Below, piece by piece: positions 6,009-15,016 of a DNA stretch of 43,886 nucleotides. The position numbers and the translations under genes were made by a program. Position 1 is the stretch's first letter, and each line of letters begins with the position of its first letter. The stretch is taken from IMG/VR virus record IMGVR_UViG_3300035564_000041, positions 1 to 43,886 of that record; one strand, 5' to 3'. The notes under the pieces are model-generated. The model saw nothing but the letters and a program-made list of their open reading frames with translations, did no database searches and was not told where the DNA came from. This stretch comes from a virus.

Positions 6009-8126
6009 ATGAGACGGAGAATCACGATACTGAGTCAGGCTGGTGGCCCGGCGTTCGGGGATATCGACCTGCAGAACCACATTATTACTAATATCGGGGC
6101 GGCGGGAACAGACTTCACGGCGACAGGAGGATTGACGCTGGCCGATTATCTCGATGCCGACAGCATCAAGATTCAGGGCGTCAACATCGATGGTGACCAT
6201 CTCTTTCCCTGGAACCTCAGGGATTGGAACGCGCAGATAGCCAAGATTATAACGGGTACTGCTTCATCGCAGGCAATTATTGTTGTTCTGGGTGACAGTT
6301 GGGTTAACAACACGACCGCCGGGACAATCGCCAATGACCTAAAGGCTCGGTTTGGGGATGCAGGCGTGGGCTGGATTGATGCCGTTAATTACTCGGATAT
6401 CCAGTTGCCGGGGGTGACAGTCTCTCGTCTCGGTACCTGGGTCGATGTCACCAAGACCTCCGCGGCGGTGGGCGTTGATCTCAGTCACACGACATCTTTG
6501 GATGTCGCAACCCCAGGCTCCTACAGCATTGCCGCAACAGCCAACACGTTCAAAATCCACTATCTGAAGCAGGCCGGAGGCGGAACCTTTACCTGGTCGA
6601 TTGACGGAGGCGCCGCGACCTCGGTCAACACCAGCAATGCCACTACAGTGTTTGCGACCACGACAATATCCAGTCTTACCAGCGAGTCTCATACCCTTGC
6701 TATTACCGTCACAGTTGCCGGGACCGCCGGGGTGACGATTATGGGTGTCGACGCTCAGCGAACCCAGAACGGGGTAAGGGTGCATCTGCTGCGGTCAAGT
6801 GGATCCGAAACCGCCACCTGGACACAAGTCAATGCAACAATCTGGGAAGCCGGAATCACCGCTCTTGCCCCCAATCTGGTCGGGATAATGTTGGGGATGA
6901 ACGATTGCAATCACAACGTCGTACCGGCAACCTACAAATCCAACCTCTCCACATTGGCCACGAGAGCCCTTGTTGCGATGCCCTATGCGGGCGTGATGCT
7001 GGTTGGTCAGGGGGACGCGGGATTCGCCAGCACCTATCCGATGACGGATTATCTGGATCAAGAGAAAGCTCTAGCCCGAAGCTCCTCTTATGCCTTCGTC
7101 AATGTTCAAAAGCGCACCGGGACATATGCGGAATCTCTCGCGCGAGGCTTACAGAATGGGACAGCTCACTTCGGCGCTGACGGTTACAGATTACTTGCCG
7201 AAACCGTCACCGGATCACTGTTGCAGATCGGCCTCAATCCTCTGGGCAATTATTCCGGGATTTCGCTTTTCAATGGTCCCATCGCCTCCACGCGAGGAAC
7301 GATAGACGCGGGAGCCGCTGCGGCTCTTACCTTTGTTGAGACATGGAACGATCCTACGCCGGGCGTCCATGACCTCATCCGCTCGACGGTGTACGATACA
7401 AGTTCAGCCGCTGGATCTTATTTCATTCGTCTGTCTCGAAATGCCCTCAATTCGGTCGTTTTCTCTGTTGATAAATTGGGCAACGTCATCGGTAACACGG
7501 TGATGCCAGGGGACGGTGCGCTGGGGTCTCCGTCGCTCGCGTCTTCGGTCCACACAACCAACGGAATCTACTGGGGAAGCTCCACAGTTTCAATCGGAAT
7601 TGGGGCCGTGTCGGGGCTTGATGTCGGCGCAACCTCGATTGGGTTTCCTGGCGCGATGGTGGGCGGAGCGTCCAGCTACTACACCGCCGGCACGTCTGCC
7701 GCGGCCTCGGGCTATTACCGCATGCCACTCGCTGGGACGGTCGCATGGATGAACCTCGCCGGGACCGGAGTGGACACCATATCGATGCAGGCGGGGGCAA
7801 ACATCGGGTCATATTTCAATATCGCGCTCGCCCACACCCTTACCCATGCTGTCACGGATGCCAGGGCGGTATACCTGTCCGCCTCCTACACCGGGGCATA
7901 TACGATCACGCGATACAACTATTTCGACATGTTGAGTCCGTCGCTCGCCGGATCGGCTGTGATTACGGACGCGACAGTATTCCGCTTTGACGATGTTGTT
8001 GGCACTCACAAGGCGCTTGGGGCCGGCAGTACCAAGACGACTCCCGGCACGGTGGACGGGTGGATGAAGGTCAACGTCAACGGGACGCTTTACTATGTGC
8101 CGATGTACACCAGCACGACAGCATAG
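6009..8126 (+). CDS. Tailspike/tail fibre with SGNH-hydrolase domain (705 aa)
   Basis: The ATG at 6009 has GAGGAGG five bases upstream, favoured over GTG 6006. The SGNH/GDSL esterase blocks are visible: IVVLGDSW (nucleophile Ser97), LGMND at about 295-299 and GTAHFGADGYRLLAE with His387. The Asp normally three residues before that His is replaced by Gly384, so the catalytic Asp-His pair looks non-canonical. A beta-rich insert (about 150-255) separates blocks I and III. The region beyond residue 400 is Gly/Ser/Thr-rich and beta-rich and ends in WMKVNVNGTLYYVP, as in phage spikes. Phage SGNH domains usually remove acetyl groups from surface polysaccharide. The location upstream of the large terminase is unusual. 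Confidence 0.85.
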   Translation: MRRRITILSQAGGPAFGDIDLQNHIITNIGAAGTDFTATGGLTLADYLDADSIKIQGVNIDGDHLFPWNLRDWNAQIAKIITGTASSQAIIVVLGDSWVNNTTAGTIANDLKARFGDAGVGWIDAVNYSDIQLPGVTVSRLGTWVDVTKTSAAVGVDLSHTTSLDVATPGSYSIAATANTFKIHYLKQAGGGTFTWSIDGGAATSVNTSNATTVFATTTISSLTSESHTLAITVTVAGTAGVTIMGVDAQRTQNGVRVHLLRSSGSETATWTQVNATIWEAGITALAPNLVGIMLGMNDCNHNVVPATYKSNLSTLATRALVAMPYAGVMLVGQGDAGFASTYPMTDYLDQEKALARSSSYAFVNVQKRTGTYAESLARGLQNGTAHFGADGYRLLAETVTGSLLQIGLNPLGNYSGISLFNGPIASTRGTIDAGAAAALTFVETWNDPTPGVHDLIRSTVYDTSSAAGSYFIRLSRNALNSVVFSVDKLGNVIGNTVMPGDGALGSPSLASSVHTTNGIYWGSSTVSIGIGAVSGLDVGATSIGFPGAMVGGASSYYTAGTSAAASGYYRMPLAGTVAWMNLAGTGVDTISMQAGANIGSYFNIALAHTLTHAVTDARAVYLSASYTGAYTITRYNYFDMLSPSLAGSAVITDATVFRFDDVVGTHKALGAGSTKTTPGTVDGWMKVNVNGTLYYVPMYTSTTA

Positions 8127-8133
8127 GATAAAA

Positions 8134-8331
8134 ATGAAACTCACTTCGGAAATGAACCAAATTCTGGACGTGCTGCTCGCCAATTCGGAGCAGGCAAGGC
8201 AGACATTCATGATCTACCTGAACCAGTGCGCCGATGTGCTTGGCGTCGAAAAGAAGGAATGTCATTTCGACATGGCGACGAGATCTTTTGTCGCGAAAGA
8301 AGTAAAAAAACCTCTTCAGGAAGTTAAATGA
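8134..8331 (+). CDS. Hypothetical small protein (65 aa)
   Basis: ATG at 8134 after AGGATAAAA; the longer in-frame ORF lacks a ribosome site. It is a helical protein containing SEQARQTFMIYLNQCADVL. It overlaps the large terminase start by ATGA. The position before the large subunit is where a small terminase often lies, but there is no DNA-binding motif and it is very short, so I leave it unnamed. Confidence 0.7.
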   Translation: MKLTSEMNQILDVLLANSEQARQTFMIYLNQCADVLGVEKKECHFDMATRSFVAKEVKKPLQEVK

Positions 8332-10118
8332 CGTTTACGAAAAAGGACGACAGCACAATCCAGGAATCCCAAGCGATACTGTCGAACCTGTCTCCAGGGC
8401 AAGTCGGGCTGACTGAAAAATGGCAGTTCGAAAAGTGGCTCGAAAAGCGCCAGCGAGCGAGGACAGATCTATTCTGGCTTGTGAATTTCATCCTGGAACA
8501 TGATTGGGTGACGCACGAAATCCATGATCCCCTGATTGATTTCCTACCAAAATTTCAAGGAGGTGAAGACAACTTCGACTTTGATAAGCACATCTGGTAC
8601 GGCTACACGCCCAAGGTGCCGCTCGAAGAACTTAGCCCCGAAGAACTAAGGAACCTGATGGTGCTTCAGTTTCGAGGGTCGCTCAAGACTACAATCGTTG
8701 CCGAGGCGCTTTCCATTCAGTTCATTCTGAATTATCCAGACATCAGGATCGCTCTCGCAACTTGCGTAGGAGAGCAGGGCGAGACCTGTATGGACCCCAT
8801 CCGAAAGCATTTCCAGTTCAATGAGAACCTGCGCTTCCTGTTTCCCGAACTCTGCCCCCAGGCGAAGAAAGCCGCGGATTGGGGGAACATGAAGGAATTT
8901 ACGGTCTGCCGGCGAACCCGAAGGCGCAAGGAGCCTACCATGATGCTGATCAGCGTAGGCAAGGTCATTGCCGGGTATCACTGCGACGTGCTCCTGATAT
9001 CCGACATCGTGGATATCAATAATGTGCAGACGCCGGGGCAGATTCAGAACGTGATCAACTTCGTGGGGCATTGCGAGCCCCTCGTGGAACGGTATCCGAA
9101 CGGAACCGGAGGATGGAAGATAGTAGAAGGAACCACTTATGATTATTCGGACTTTTACTCTGTGCTGCGCGATTCCGAAGCTGAGAAGAAGGCGGATAAG
9201 CACGAATGGAAGATCTACGTCCAGAGTGCCAAAAAGGATGACGGCACCGCCTATTGGCCCGAACGAATGCCGCTTGCTCGCCTCGAAGCAATGGAGAACG
9301 ACCCTACCATCGGCCCACGTCTGGTCAGTGCTCAGTATTATCTCAACCCGATCCCAATGGGGGGAGGACTCGCCAAGGACGAGGAGATAATCTTCATCGA
9401 CGATCTCAAGCTGTTGAGAGCTCTGCGCCCGATGCTTCGGAAGCATGTAACAATTGACCTGAACGGCATGGACCCGGCGAGCAAAAAGAGCGACTTCTTC
9501 GCGCTCAATGTCAGCGGGTTCGACCGGGATGGGCGCATGATCTGCCTCGACCTGCGCTGCGGGCGGCCAAGTGTCTTCGAAGTGATCGACATGATGTTCG
9601 AGGTCGATGATCTCTACGGCAGCCCAACGATGCCGCTCGACTACAAGATGGAAAAGGACATGGCCGAAAAGGTCTTGATGCCCTTTCTCAAGCGCGAAAT
9701 GGAAAAGAGGCACCATTACCTTACTATTGTTGCCACATCTCGAGATACCAGGATGAGCAAGAAGCAGCGGATCCGCGCACTGCAGCCCTGGTTTCAAGCC
9801 AAGTTGATCAGGTTCGCAGGGGACATCACCTGCAAGGCCGAACTGATCAGCCAGATCAAGCGCTTTTCCGATACAAGCACCTACCACGACGACATCCTCG
9901 ATACGATTGCCGATCAGATGCAGAACCGGGAGGGAGGGGTGAATTACGATGTGATCCCGGACGCCCCAAGGGACGCCGAAAGGGAAAACCTTCCTTCCTT
10001 CTGCAAAGACAAGTTTCTGGGATTTGATCCAAACTCCGGGCAGCCAATGTGGAGCTTGGACATGATGACGGGCGGCATGGTCGATCAGCGCTATCACGAC
10101 AGAATGACAGGATTCTGA
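8328..10118 (+). CDS. terL: Terminase large subunit (596 aa)
   Basis: The packaging motor ATPase and nuclease that fills the prohead with DNA through the portal. A terminase-type Walker A, FRGSLKTT, is at about residues 115-122, and VLLISDIVD at 221-229 looks like the Walker B strand. The C-terminal RNase H-like nuclease shows VTIDLNG with an acidic residue at about 377 and HDDILDTIADQ at about 520-530. Length and order are normal for the family. It overlaps the upstream small gene by ATGA and the next gene by TGATG. A long antisense ORF on the minus strand here is a shadow. Confidence 0.93.
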   Translation: MTFTKKDDSTIQESQAILSNLSPGQVGLTEKWQFEKWLEKRQRARTDLFWLVNFILEHDWVTHEIHDPLIDFLPKFQGGEDNFDFDKHIWYGYTPKVPLEELSPEELRNLMVLQFRGSLKTTIVAEALSIQFILNYPDIRIALATCVGEQGETCMDPIRKHFQFNENLRFLFPELCPQAKKAADWGNMKEFTVCRRTRRRKEPTMMLISVGKVIAGYHCDVLLISDIVDINNVQTPGQIQNVINFVGHCEPLVERYPNGTGGWKIVEGTTYDYSDFYSVLRDSEAEKKADKHEWKIYVQSAKKDDGTAYWPERMPLARLEAMENDPTIGPRLVSAQYYLNPIPMGGGLAKDEEIIFIDDLKLLRALRPMLRKHVTIDLNGMDPASKKSDFFALNVSGFDRDGRMICLDLRCGRPSVFEVIDMMFEVDDLYGSPTMPLDYKMEKDMAEKVLMPFLKREMEKRHHYLTIVATSRDTRMSKKQRIRALQPWFQAKLIRFAGDITCKAELISQIKRFSDTSTYHDDILDTIADQMQNREGGVNYDVIPDAPRDAERENLPSFCKDKFLGFDPNSGQPMWSLDMMTGGMVDQRYHDRMTGF

Positions 10119-10375
10119 TGCGAATGACGAATCGCAGGGTGTTGGGAATCAGCGGAGAAACATTTCAGGATTTGTTCACGGTCGGGCATCGATTCCCAGC
10201 CATGATTGTCACCCTGGGACTACCACAGGATGCTCATTTCGTGGGAATCAACTACGATGCTGTAGTCGATACCTTCCTGACCGTGTGGGAATCGGATTCG
10301 TTCGAGCCGGTGGAAATGGGCTCGATCCTGCCTAGAATCGAAGTTGTTTACGAAGAAATAGAAACGGAGAGTTGA
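10118..10375 (+). CDS. Hypothetical protein between terminase and portal (85 aa)
   Basis: The start at 10118 shares its A with the terminase stop. The protein contains FVGINYDAVVDTFLTVWESDSFEP and ends acidic. I recognise similar small proteins between terminase and portal in phages, with no known function. It is separated from the portal start by one base, so the block terL to portal is one operon. Confidence 0.75.
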   Translation: MRMTNRRVLGISGETFQDLFTVGHRFPAMIVTLGLPQDAHFVGINYDAVVDTFLTVWESDSFEPVEMGSILPRIEVVYEEIETES

Positions 10376-10376
10376 T

Positions 10377-12509
10377 ATGGGATCTCACGCCGCACTCGGC
10401 CCGCTCACCGATGCGCAGCAAGACAAGGTAACTCTTCCGTCTCAGCGCTGGGATGATGACTTCGCGCTCAAGATCGCCAAGCGCGATTTCGAGGACTCCG
10501 AGGTGTGGCGCTCGAATTCTCTCGACTTCCGATGGCAGAACGCCGATCAACTCTATCTCGCCTGGGTGCAGCAGCGGTTCTGGGAAGGGACGCGCATCCC
10601 CCGGGCGAACATCGGGATTTACACGGCATTCGAGCAGATCGAATCCATGGTCCCGAAAATACTCCAATCAATCTTCGCGGACTATCCGAACTGGTTCCAG
10701 ACCGAAGCTAGGCCGGGGACAACCACAGACATGGCCCGCGCCGTCTCAAATCTCGTCATTGCCCAGATGGAAAACATGGGGCAGCACCGGATTGCCACCG
10801 TGCGCGAAGTCATGCGCCGATGCCTGAAATCGGCCGGCATCTACGGAAACGGGCCGGCAGAACTTTGTTGGCTTCAAAAGGAGGAAACGCGCTTCGTCAC
10901 CTTCCGGGAGTATTACCCGGAGCGGCAGGATATCACCCATCCGATCCTTGGCCGCCAGACCGTAAGCACGGGGCGCCAGCTATCGAGAATCCGCCAGATT
11001 CCCCGAGTCGAGAAAACGAATCAGCCCTTCCTGCGCTACATCAGCATCAAGGATTTCTACGTTGACCCGAACTGCGCGGGCCCCCAGGTTTCCGATGGCC
11101 GGTTCTGCGCCGTCCGAAAGCTGATGACTGTTGATGAAATCCTGTCCTACAAGAAATCCTTCGGGTTCAACATCCCAGACACCGGATACCTGGTCGAACT
11201 GAGCAAAAAGAAAATCGTGGCGCAGGGAGACAACACGAAGCAGATGGCTGATATGTACCGGCAGATGTGGTGGACCCCGCAGAACGACACGACTGCGGAT
11301 CCCGGAGGAAAGCGTCTCGAGGTGGTAGCCTACCACACCCCGGAGCGCCTGGTCTGGATGGCGAACCGGGAAGCGGTGCTTTACAATCAGCCGCATCCCT
11401 TCGGGTTCATGCCGTTCTATGACCTGTTTTACTGCGATGTCCTCGACCGGTTCTACGGACTCGCCATCACTGATGTGGTAGAGCCGGAACAGAGGCTTCA
11501 GCAGACGATCATCAACGCCCGCATCGATGAGCTTGCCCTTAACATCAATAAGCGCATGGTCAAGCGGCGCGGGGTTTCCATCCCCGCGTACCAGTTGAAG
11601 ACCCGGCCGGGGCAGGTTATCGAGACTGATAACCCGAGAGAGGATATCGTCTATGATGTTCCTCCAAATCAGGCCCAGGATGCTTACATCGAAGTTCAAG
11701 CCTCTGATAATCGCGTACAGAAGATTACAGGCGGAAGCGACCTCGCGCTACTTGGCACACCTTCGAGCGGAGGGAATAGCGCAAACCGAACAGCAACCGG
11801 AGTTGGGGCACAGGTACAAGCCACCGGATCGCGGGTTCAATACCAGGTTGAGAACGCGGAAGATACCGTAATCGAGCAGATGCTCTCCGACTGGCTCACG
11901 ATTACCCAGCGTTTCATCGAACGGGATCAGATCATAGATATGATCGGTCCAGACGGCCAGCAATTGCAGGTTGACCCACTGACCATCATCAATAGCCGGG
12001 TGAAGTTTGCTATGAGGGCTTCGGCGAAGATGGCCGCCAGGCAGGGATTGCTTCAAGTTTTCCCGCTTATCATGCAAAGCCTTTCCAACCCCGGACTACT
12101 GGCCGAACTCAGAACGGCGGGAATGACAGTCAATTGGACCGAACTCGAATCAATGGTGTTCGACGCCTGTGGATACCGAAACAAAACCAGCCTGTTCCGA
12201 AAACTCACCCCCGAGGAAGCACAACAGGCGAACCAGCCCCCGATTCAGGAAATGATCCGCATGCAGATGCAGCAGGAGCGCATCGCCGGCCAGAAGGACA
12301 TCGCCGAAGACAAGCAACTCGCGGATATGGTTCGGGAACTTATCAAGTCGGCAGTGGATCATCACAGGGGATCGGCGGAGACGGATCAACAGGCAATGCA
12401 TGATATCCAGAACCTCATCGTTGACAGGGCTATGCAGCATCAGACAGCCGTTACAACCGCCCAGATGGGGCAGCAACCAACTGAGCCCCAGGAGGTCAAC
12501 GCCGAATGA
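10377..12509 (+). CDS. Portal (head-tail connector) protein, podovirus type (710 aa)
   Basis: The dodecameric ring at the capsid vertex through which DNA enters and leaves. The size and the order terminase, small gene, portal, scaffold, capsid support the call. Visible features include the N-terminal helical region (QLYLAWVQQRFWEGTRIPRA), FYVDPNCAG and PFGFMPFYDLFYCDVLDRFYG in the middle, EPEQRLQQTIINARIDELA in the stem region, and a long Gln-rich C terminus (QEMIRMQMQQERIAGQKDIAE). GGAGAG precedes the ATG. The 3' end overlaps the next gene by ATGA. Confidence 0.88.
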   Translation: MGSHAALGPLTDAQQDKVTLPSQRWDDDFALKIAKRDFEDSEVWRSNSLDFRWQNADQLYLAWVQQRFWEGTRIPRANIGIYTAFEQIESMVPKILQSIFADYPNWFQTEARPGTTTDMARAVSNLVIAQMENMGQHRIATVREVMRRCLKSAGIYGNGPAELCWLQKEETRFVTFREYYPERQDITHPILGRQTVSTGRQLSRIRQIPRVEKTNQPFLRYISIKDFYVDPNCAGPQVSDGRFCAVRKLMTVDEILSYKKSFGFNIPDTGYLVELSKKKIVAQGDNTKQMADMYRQMWWTPQNDTTADPGGKRLEVVAYHTPERLVWMANREAVLYNQPHPFGFMPFYDLFYCDVLDRFYGLAITDVVEPEQRLQQTIINARIDELALNINKRMVKRRGVSIPAYQLKTRPGQVIETDNPREDIVYDVPPNQAQDAYIEVQASDNRVQKITGGSDLALLGTPSSGGNSANRTATGVGAQVQATGSRVQYQVENAEDTVIEQMLSDWLTITQRFIERDQIIDMIGPDGQQLQVDPLTIINSRVKFAMRASAKMAARQGLLQVFPLIMQSLSNPGLLAELRTAGMTVNWTELESMVFDACGYRNKTSLFRKLTPEEAQQANQPPIQEMIRMQMQQERIAGQKDIAEDKQLADMVRELIKSAVDHHRGSAETDQQAMHDIQNLIVDRAMQHQTAVTTAQMGQQPTEPQEVNAE

Positions 12510-12844
12510 TCAGACCGGAAGCGATGGCTATTACCGAAGACGAATTGGGGATCATAGCCACAGGATCGTCATACCTTCAGATGAAGCAGACGGACGGCTG
12601 GAAGATGCTCGTCAAGCACATGATTACGTATTGCAACTCGCGCCTCGACCGGCTCCAGAAGGCCGATACCGTACCGAATGAGGACAGCCTCAGGATGCTC
12701 GAACAGTGGCGAGCAAGCGAAAAAATGTATCAGGACATCATCGCCGAAGTGGAGGGCTCCATCGAAGCGATGACGAACAAACAGAAGGAACTCGATCAAC
12801 TTGGATTACCGTTTCAAGAACTGAATCTTGGGCAGACCGTCTAG
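12506..12844 (+). CDS. Hypothetical helical protein (112 aa)
   Basis: ATGA overlap with the portal gene. The product is almost entirely helical, with WRASEKMYQDIIAEVEGSIEAM, so a coiled coil is likely. It lies between portal and scaffold-like genes, suggesting a role in head assembly. No family recognised. Confidence 0.75.
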   Translation: MIRPEAMAITEDELGIIATGSSYLQMKQTDGWKMLVKHMITYCNSRLDRLQKADTVPNEDSLRMLEQWRASEKMYQDIIAEVEGSIEAMTNKQKELDQLGLPFQELNLGQTV

Positions 12845-12860
12845 GAACCATAGGAGAATT

Positions 12861-13640
12861 ATGGGAACCCCAGCTAACCCCGTAACACAAGATCCGAACA
12901 CGATGAGCCTCGAGGATCTCTCGAAGGCCATTGACGCAGCCTCGGTCACCGCGGAAGGGAAACCTGTTACCGCGGCGGAAGCGCCTAAGGAATTCAGCGT
13001 CACCACCGAAACCGGCCAGGTCTATAAAGGTAAGACCCAGGAGGAAGTCCTTCAGCAACTCGTCAAGGCTCAGACCCACGCGACCAAAACCATCGCTCAG
13101 CAAAAGCGCGACATGGAAGAACTCCAAGCCAAGCTCGCCGCGCAGGTCCAGGCACCGACGAAACCGGCAGTCGTCGCCGGTCAGAGAATGACCCAGGAGC
13201 AGAAAAAGCAGTACTACGAACTGCTCGAAAGCGATCCGGTCGAAGCCTCGATGTACCTGGATTCATTCCGGCAGGATTACCAGTTCATCTATAACACCGC
13301 GCAATACGTTGAACTCGCCCGGCAGACGAGCCAGTTCGAGACCACTCACCCGGAGTTCCCGAACAACGACCCGACGGCGGTCGAGGCGCTTCAAGGTCGC
13401 ATGAAGGACAAACCCTGGAACTATGAGAACCTCGTGGTTGCGGCCGATAGCCTCTACCGGGACGGAACCATCAAGCCGGCCCAATCTCGCTCCGAAGAAG
13501 TGACGCTCACCACTCCGGCCCCCGCCCCTGTTCTTGGTGGTTCCGGCGCCTCGCCGTCATTCGATGTTGTCGATCAATTTGCCAAACTCCCGCTCGATCA
13601 AATGGAAAAGCTTGCCCGCGAGAAGGGTTGGCTCAAATGA
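12861..13640 (+). CDS. Putative scaffolding protein (259 aa)
   Basis: ATG at 12861 after AGGAGAATT; the longer ORF start at 12828 has no ribosome site. The protein is rich in Ala, Glu, Gln and Lys and low in Cys, with a predicted coiled coil (AQQKRDMEELQAKLAAQ) and a C-terminal helix ending REKGWLK. Such composition, and a place between portal and capsid, are typical of scaffolding proteins that guide prohead assembly and then leave. The call rests on context and composition. Confidence 0.65.
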   Translation: MGTPANPVTQDPNTMSLEDLSKAIDAASVTAEGKPVTAAEAPKEFSVTTETGQVYKGKTQEEVLQQLVKAQTHATKTIAQQKRDMEELQAKLAAQVQAPTKPAVVAGQRMTQEQKKQYYELLESDPVEASMYLDSFRQDYQFIYNTAQYVELARQTSQFETTHPEFPNNDPTAVEALQGRMKDKPWNYENLVVAADSLYRDGTIKPAQSRSEEVTLTTPAPAPVLGGSGASPSFDVVDQFAKLPLDQMEKLAREKGWLK

Positions 13641-14233
13641 TCGATGTCTTCCTGAACACGATCACAAAAGCAGATGACAACACCGTTCGCCGGGCAATGT
13701 ATAAGTTGTGCCTGACTCGATGGGGGCAGGAACCGGGAATATTCCTGCGCTATTCCCCATGTCTCGGTGTCGATAAGGTTGCTTTTCAGCGGCAGCGCCG
13801 GGTTGACGCGGATCGACTCTCGGAAAGCGATATCTACGTGGTCGCGGATGATGATTGCCTCCCGATGAGGCCCGAACCATTTGTCGAAGCTGCGGTCAAG
13901 ATCATGCGTCGGCACGAGGATTTTGCCGTCATTTCAGTCGCTCCAACGGGTCACGACTTTGAGCGATGGACCCCTGAGGCGTCATACTGGAAGGTTCGTC
14001 ATACCGAAGATGTCGGAGAAGAGGTCTCAGTCGGCCAGATCCGGTTCTGCCGCAAAGGAGCCATGAAGGAATGGCCTCCGATGCTGCCCGGAGTGCCGGG
14101 ATACGACATGATTCATGCGGACACTTTGAGGAAGTACGGGTTCCGCTCGGGATTCTTCAAGAAGATCTTCTGCCACCACATCGGAAGGTTCTATTCACAC
14201 CTCTGGCCCAATCCCCCGGTGGAGTATAAGTGA
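13637..14233 (+). CDS. Glycosyltransferase-like protein 1 (198 aa)
   Basis: ATG at 13637 overlaps the scaffold stop by ATGA. The sequence carries VVADDDCLP at about residues 70-78, which fits the metal- and sugar-nucleotide-binding DXD motif of GT-A glycosyltransferases, followed by a GYDMIHADTLRKYGFRSGFF region like an acceptor-side helix. It is shorter than most full GT-A enzymes. A second gene of the same kind follows with a GTGA overlap. The location inside the head operon, just before the capsid gene, suggests expression with capsid genes and possibly modification of virion proteins; this is inference. Confidence 0.65.
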   Translation: MIDVFLNTITKADDNTVRRAMYKLCLTRWGQEPGIFLRYSPCLGVDKVAFQRQRRVDADRLSESDIYVVADDDCLPMRPEPFVEAAVKIMRRHEDFAVISVAPTGHDFERWTPEASYWKVRHTEDVGEEVSVGQIRFCRKGAMKEWPPMLPGVPGYDMIHADTLRKYGFRSGFFKKIFCHHIGRFYSHLWPNPPVEYK

Positions 14234-14847
14234 GCGAGATTGACAAAGTATCCGTCGTAATGCTCCACTACAAGCGGCCAAAGGAGGAAGCGGCGATCAT
14301 CCATCATCTTGAGACCTTCCCCTGGGTTGATGAAGTCATTATTCAGGATCATATCAACGGACCCAACAACGCCGATTGGGGCAAGTTCGAAGGTGCGATG
14401 AAGGCACGGAACCGCATCGTCTATACCAACGACGATGACATGCTGATTTTCAATATTGGGCAGATCCTGTCCACCTGGGATGGCATCCATTGCTCGATTG
14501 GCATGCGCCAGAGTCATTGGGGCTGCTACACCAACGCGCCACGGGGAAATCATTGCGCCTTCGAGAGCCAGATTGCCTGGGGCTCGTTCTGGCGCCCCGA
14601 ATGGATTGACCGGATGGACCCCTATTTCAAGCTCTACCCGGAGAAAGACCGGATTTTCCTGAACCAGTCCGAACGCGTCTTTACCTGCATGCAACTCCAT
14701 GAGCACCGATACACGCTTCTGGATTACTACGAATACCCCTCGGCAACCGGGGAAATGGCCATGTACCGGCAGGATGACTACAATCAGCAAGTCGAGGAAA
14801 TCAGGCGCAGAATCAGGGAAACGCTGCGAAGTATCGGAAAACTGTGA
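14230..14847 (+). CDS. Glycosyltransferase-like protein 2 (205 aa)
   Basis: Translation appears to start at GTG 14230, which overlaps the upstream TGA (GTGA) and is preceded by GGTGGAG. The N terminus VSVVMLHYKRP is the first strand of a GT-A fold, and IVYTNDDDMLI gives the DXD motif at about residues 62-72. WGSFWRPEWIDRMDPYF and DRIFLNQSERVFT resemble other phage-encoded transferases. It pairs with the preceding gene. The substrate (capsid, host surface sugar or DNA base) cannot be deduced. Confidence 0.7.
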   Translation: MSEIDKVSVVMLHYKRPKEEAAIIHHLETFPWVDEVIIQDHINGPNNADWGKFEGAMKARNRIVYTNDDDMLIFNIGQILSTWDGIHCSIGMRQSHWGCYTNAPRGNHCAFESQIAWGSFWRPEWIDRMDPYFKLYPEKDRIFLNQSERVFTCMQLHEHRYTLLDYYEYPSATGEMAMYRQDDYNQQVEEIRRRIRETLRSIGKL

Positions 14848-15016
14848 AATCTTCTTGACTTATTGCAAAATTAGGTTCCAAATTAGCATTGACGTTGCAA
14901 ATTTTCATGGTCGGACGTGAAGACCATCCCCGCATGACCTGCGGCATACATCGGGGAGACCCCCCATAAGAGCAGACCGCTCATAGGCGTTCATCTCTTA
15001 ATCGGAGGGTTAACCG
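14848..15016 (+). promoter_or_regulatory. Leader region of the major capsid gene with tandem hairpins
   Basis: No gene fits these 169 bases. Three stem-loops can be drawn: ATGGTC/GACCAT (14907-14912 with 14922-14927), CCGC/GCGG (14930-14933 with 14941-14944) and GAGC/GCTC (14970-14973 with 14979-14982). TTGACT at 14855 and TTGACG at 14889 are -35-like, but no good -10 lies at the right distance. The ribosome site GGAGGG precedes the capsid ATG. A promoter or mRNA-processing leader for strong capsid expression is plausible. Confidence 0.45.

Noticed and set aside
8646-10097. 483-codon open frame on the minus strand
   Set aside because: It is fully antisense to the large terminase, has no ribosome site and no domain; it is a composition shadow.
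10980-11699. 239-codon minus-strand frame inside the portal gene
   Set aside because: Antisense shadow of the portal; no recognisable protein features.
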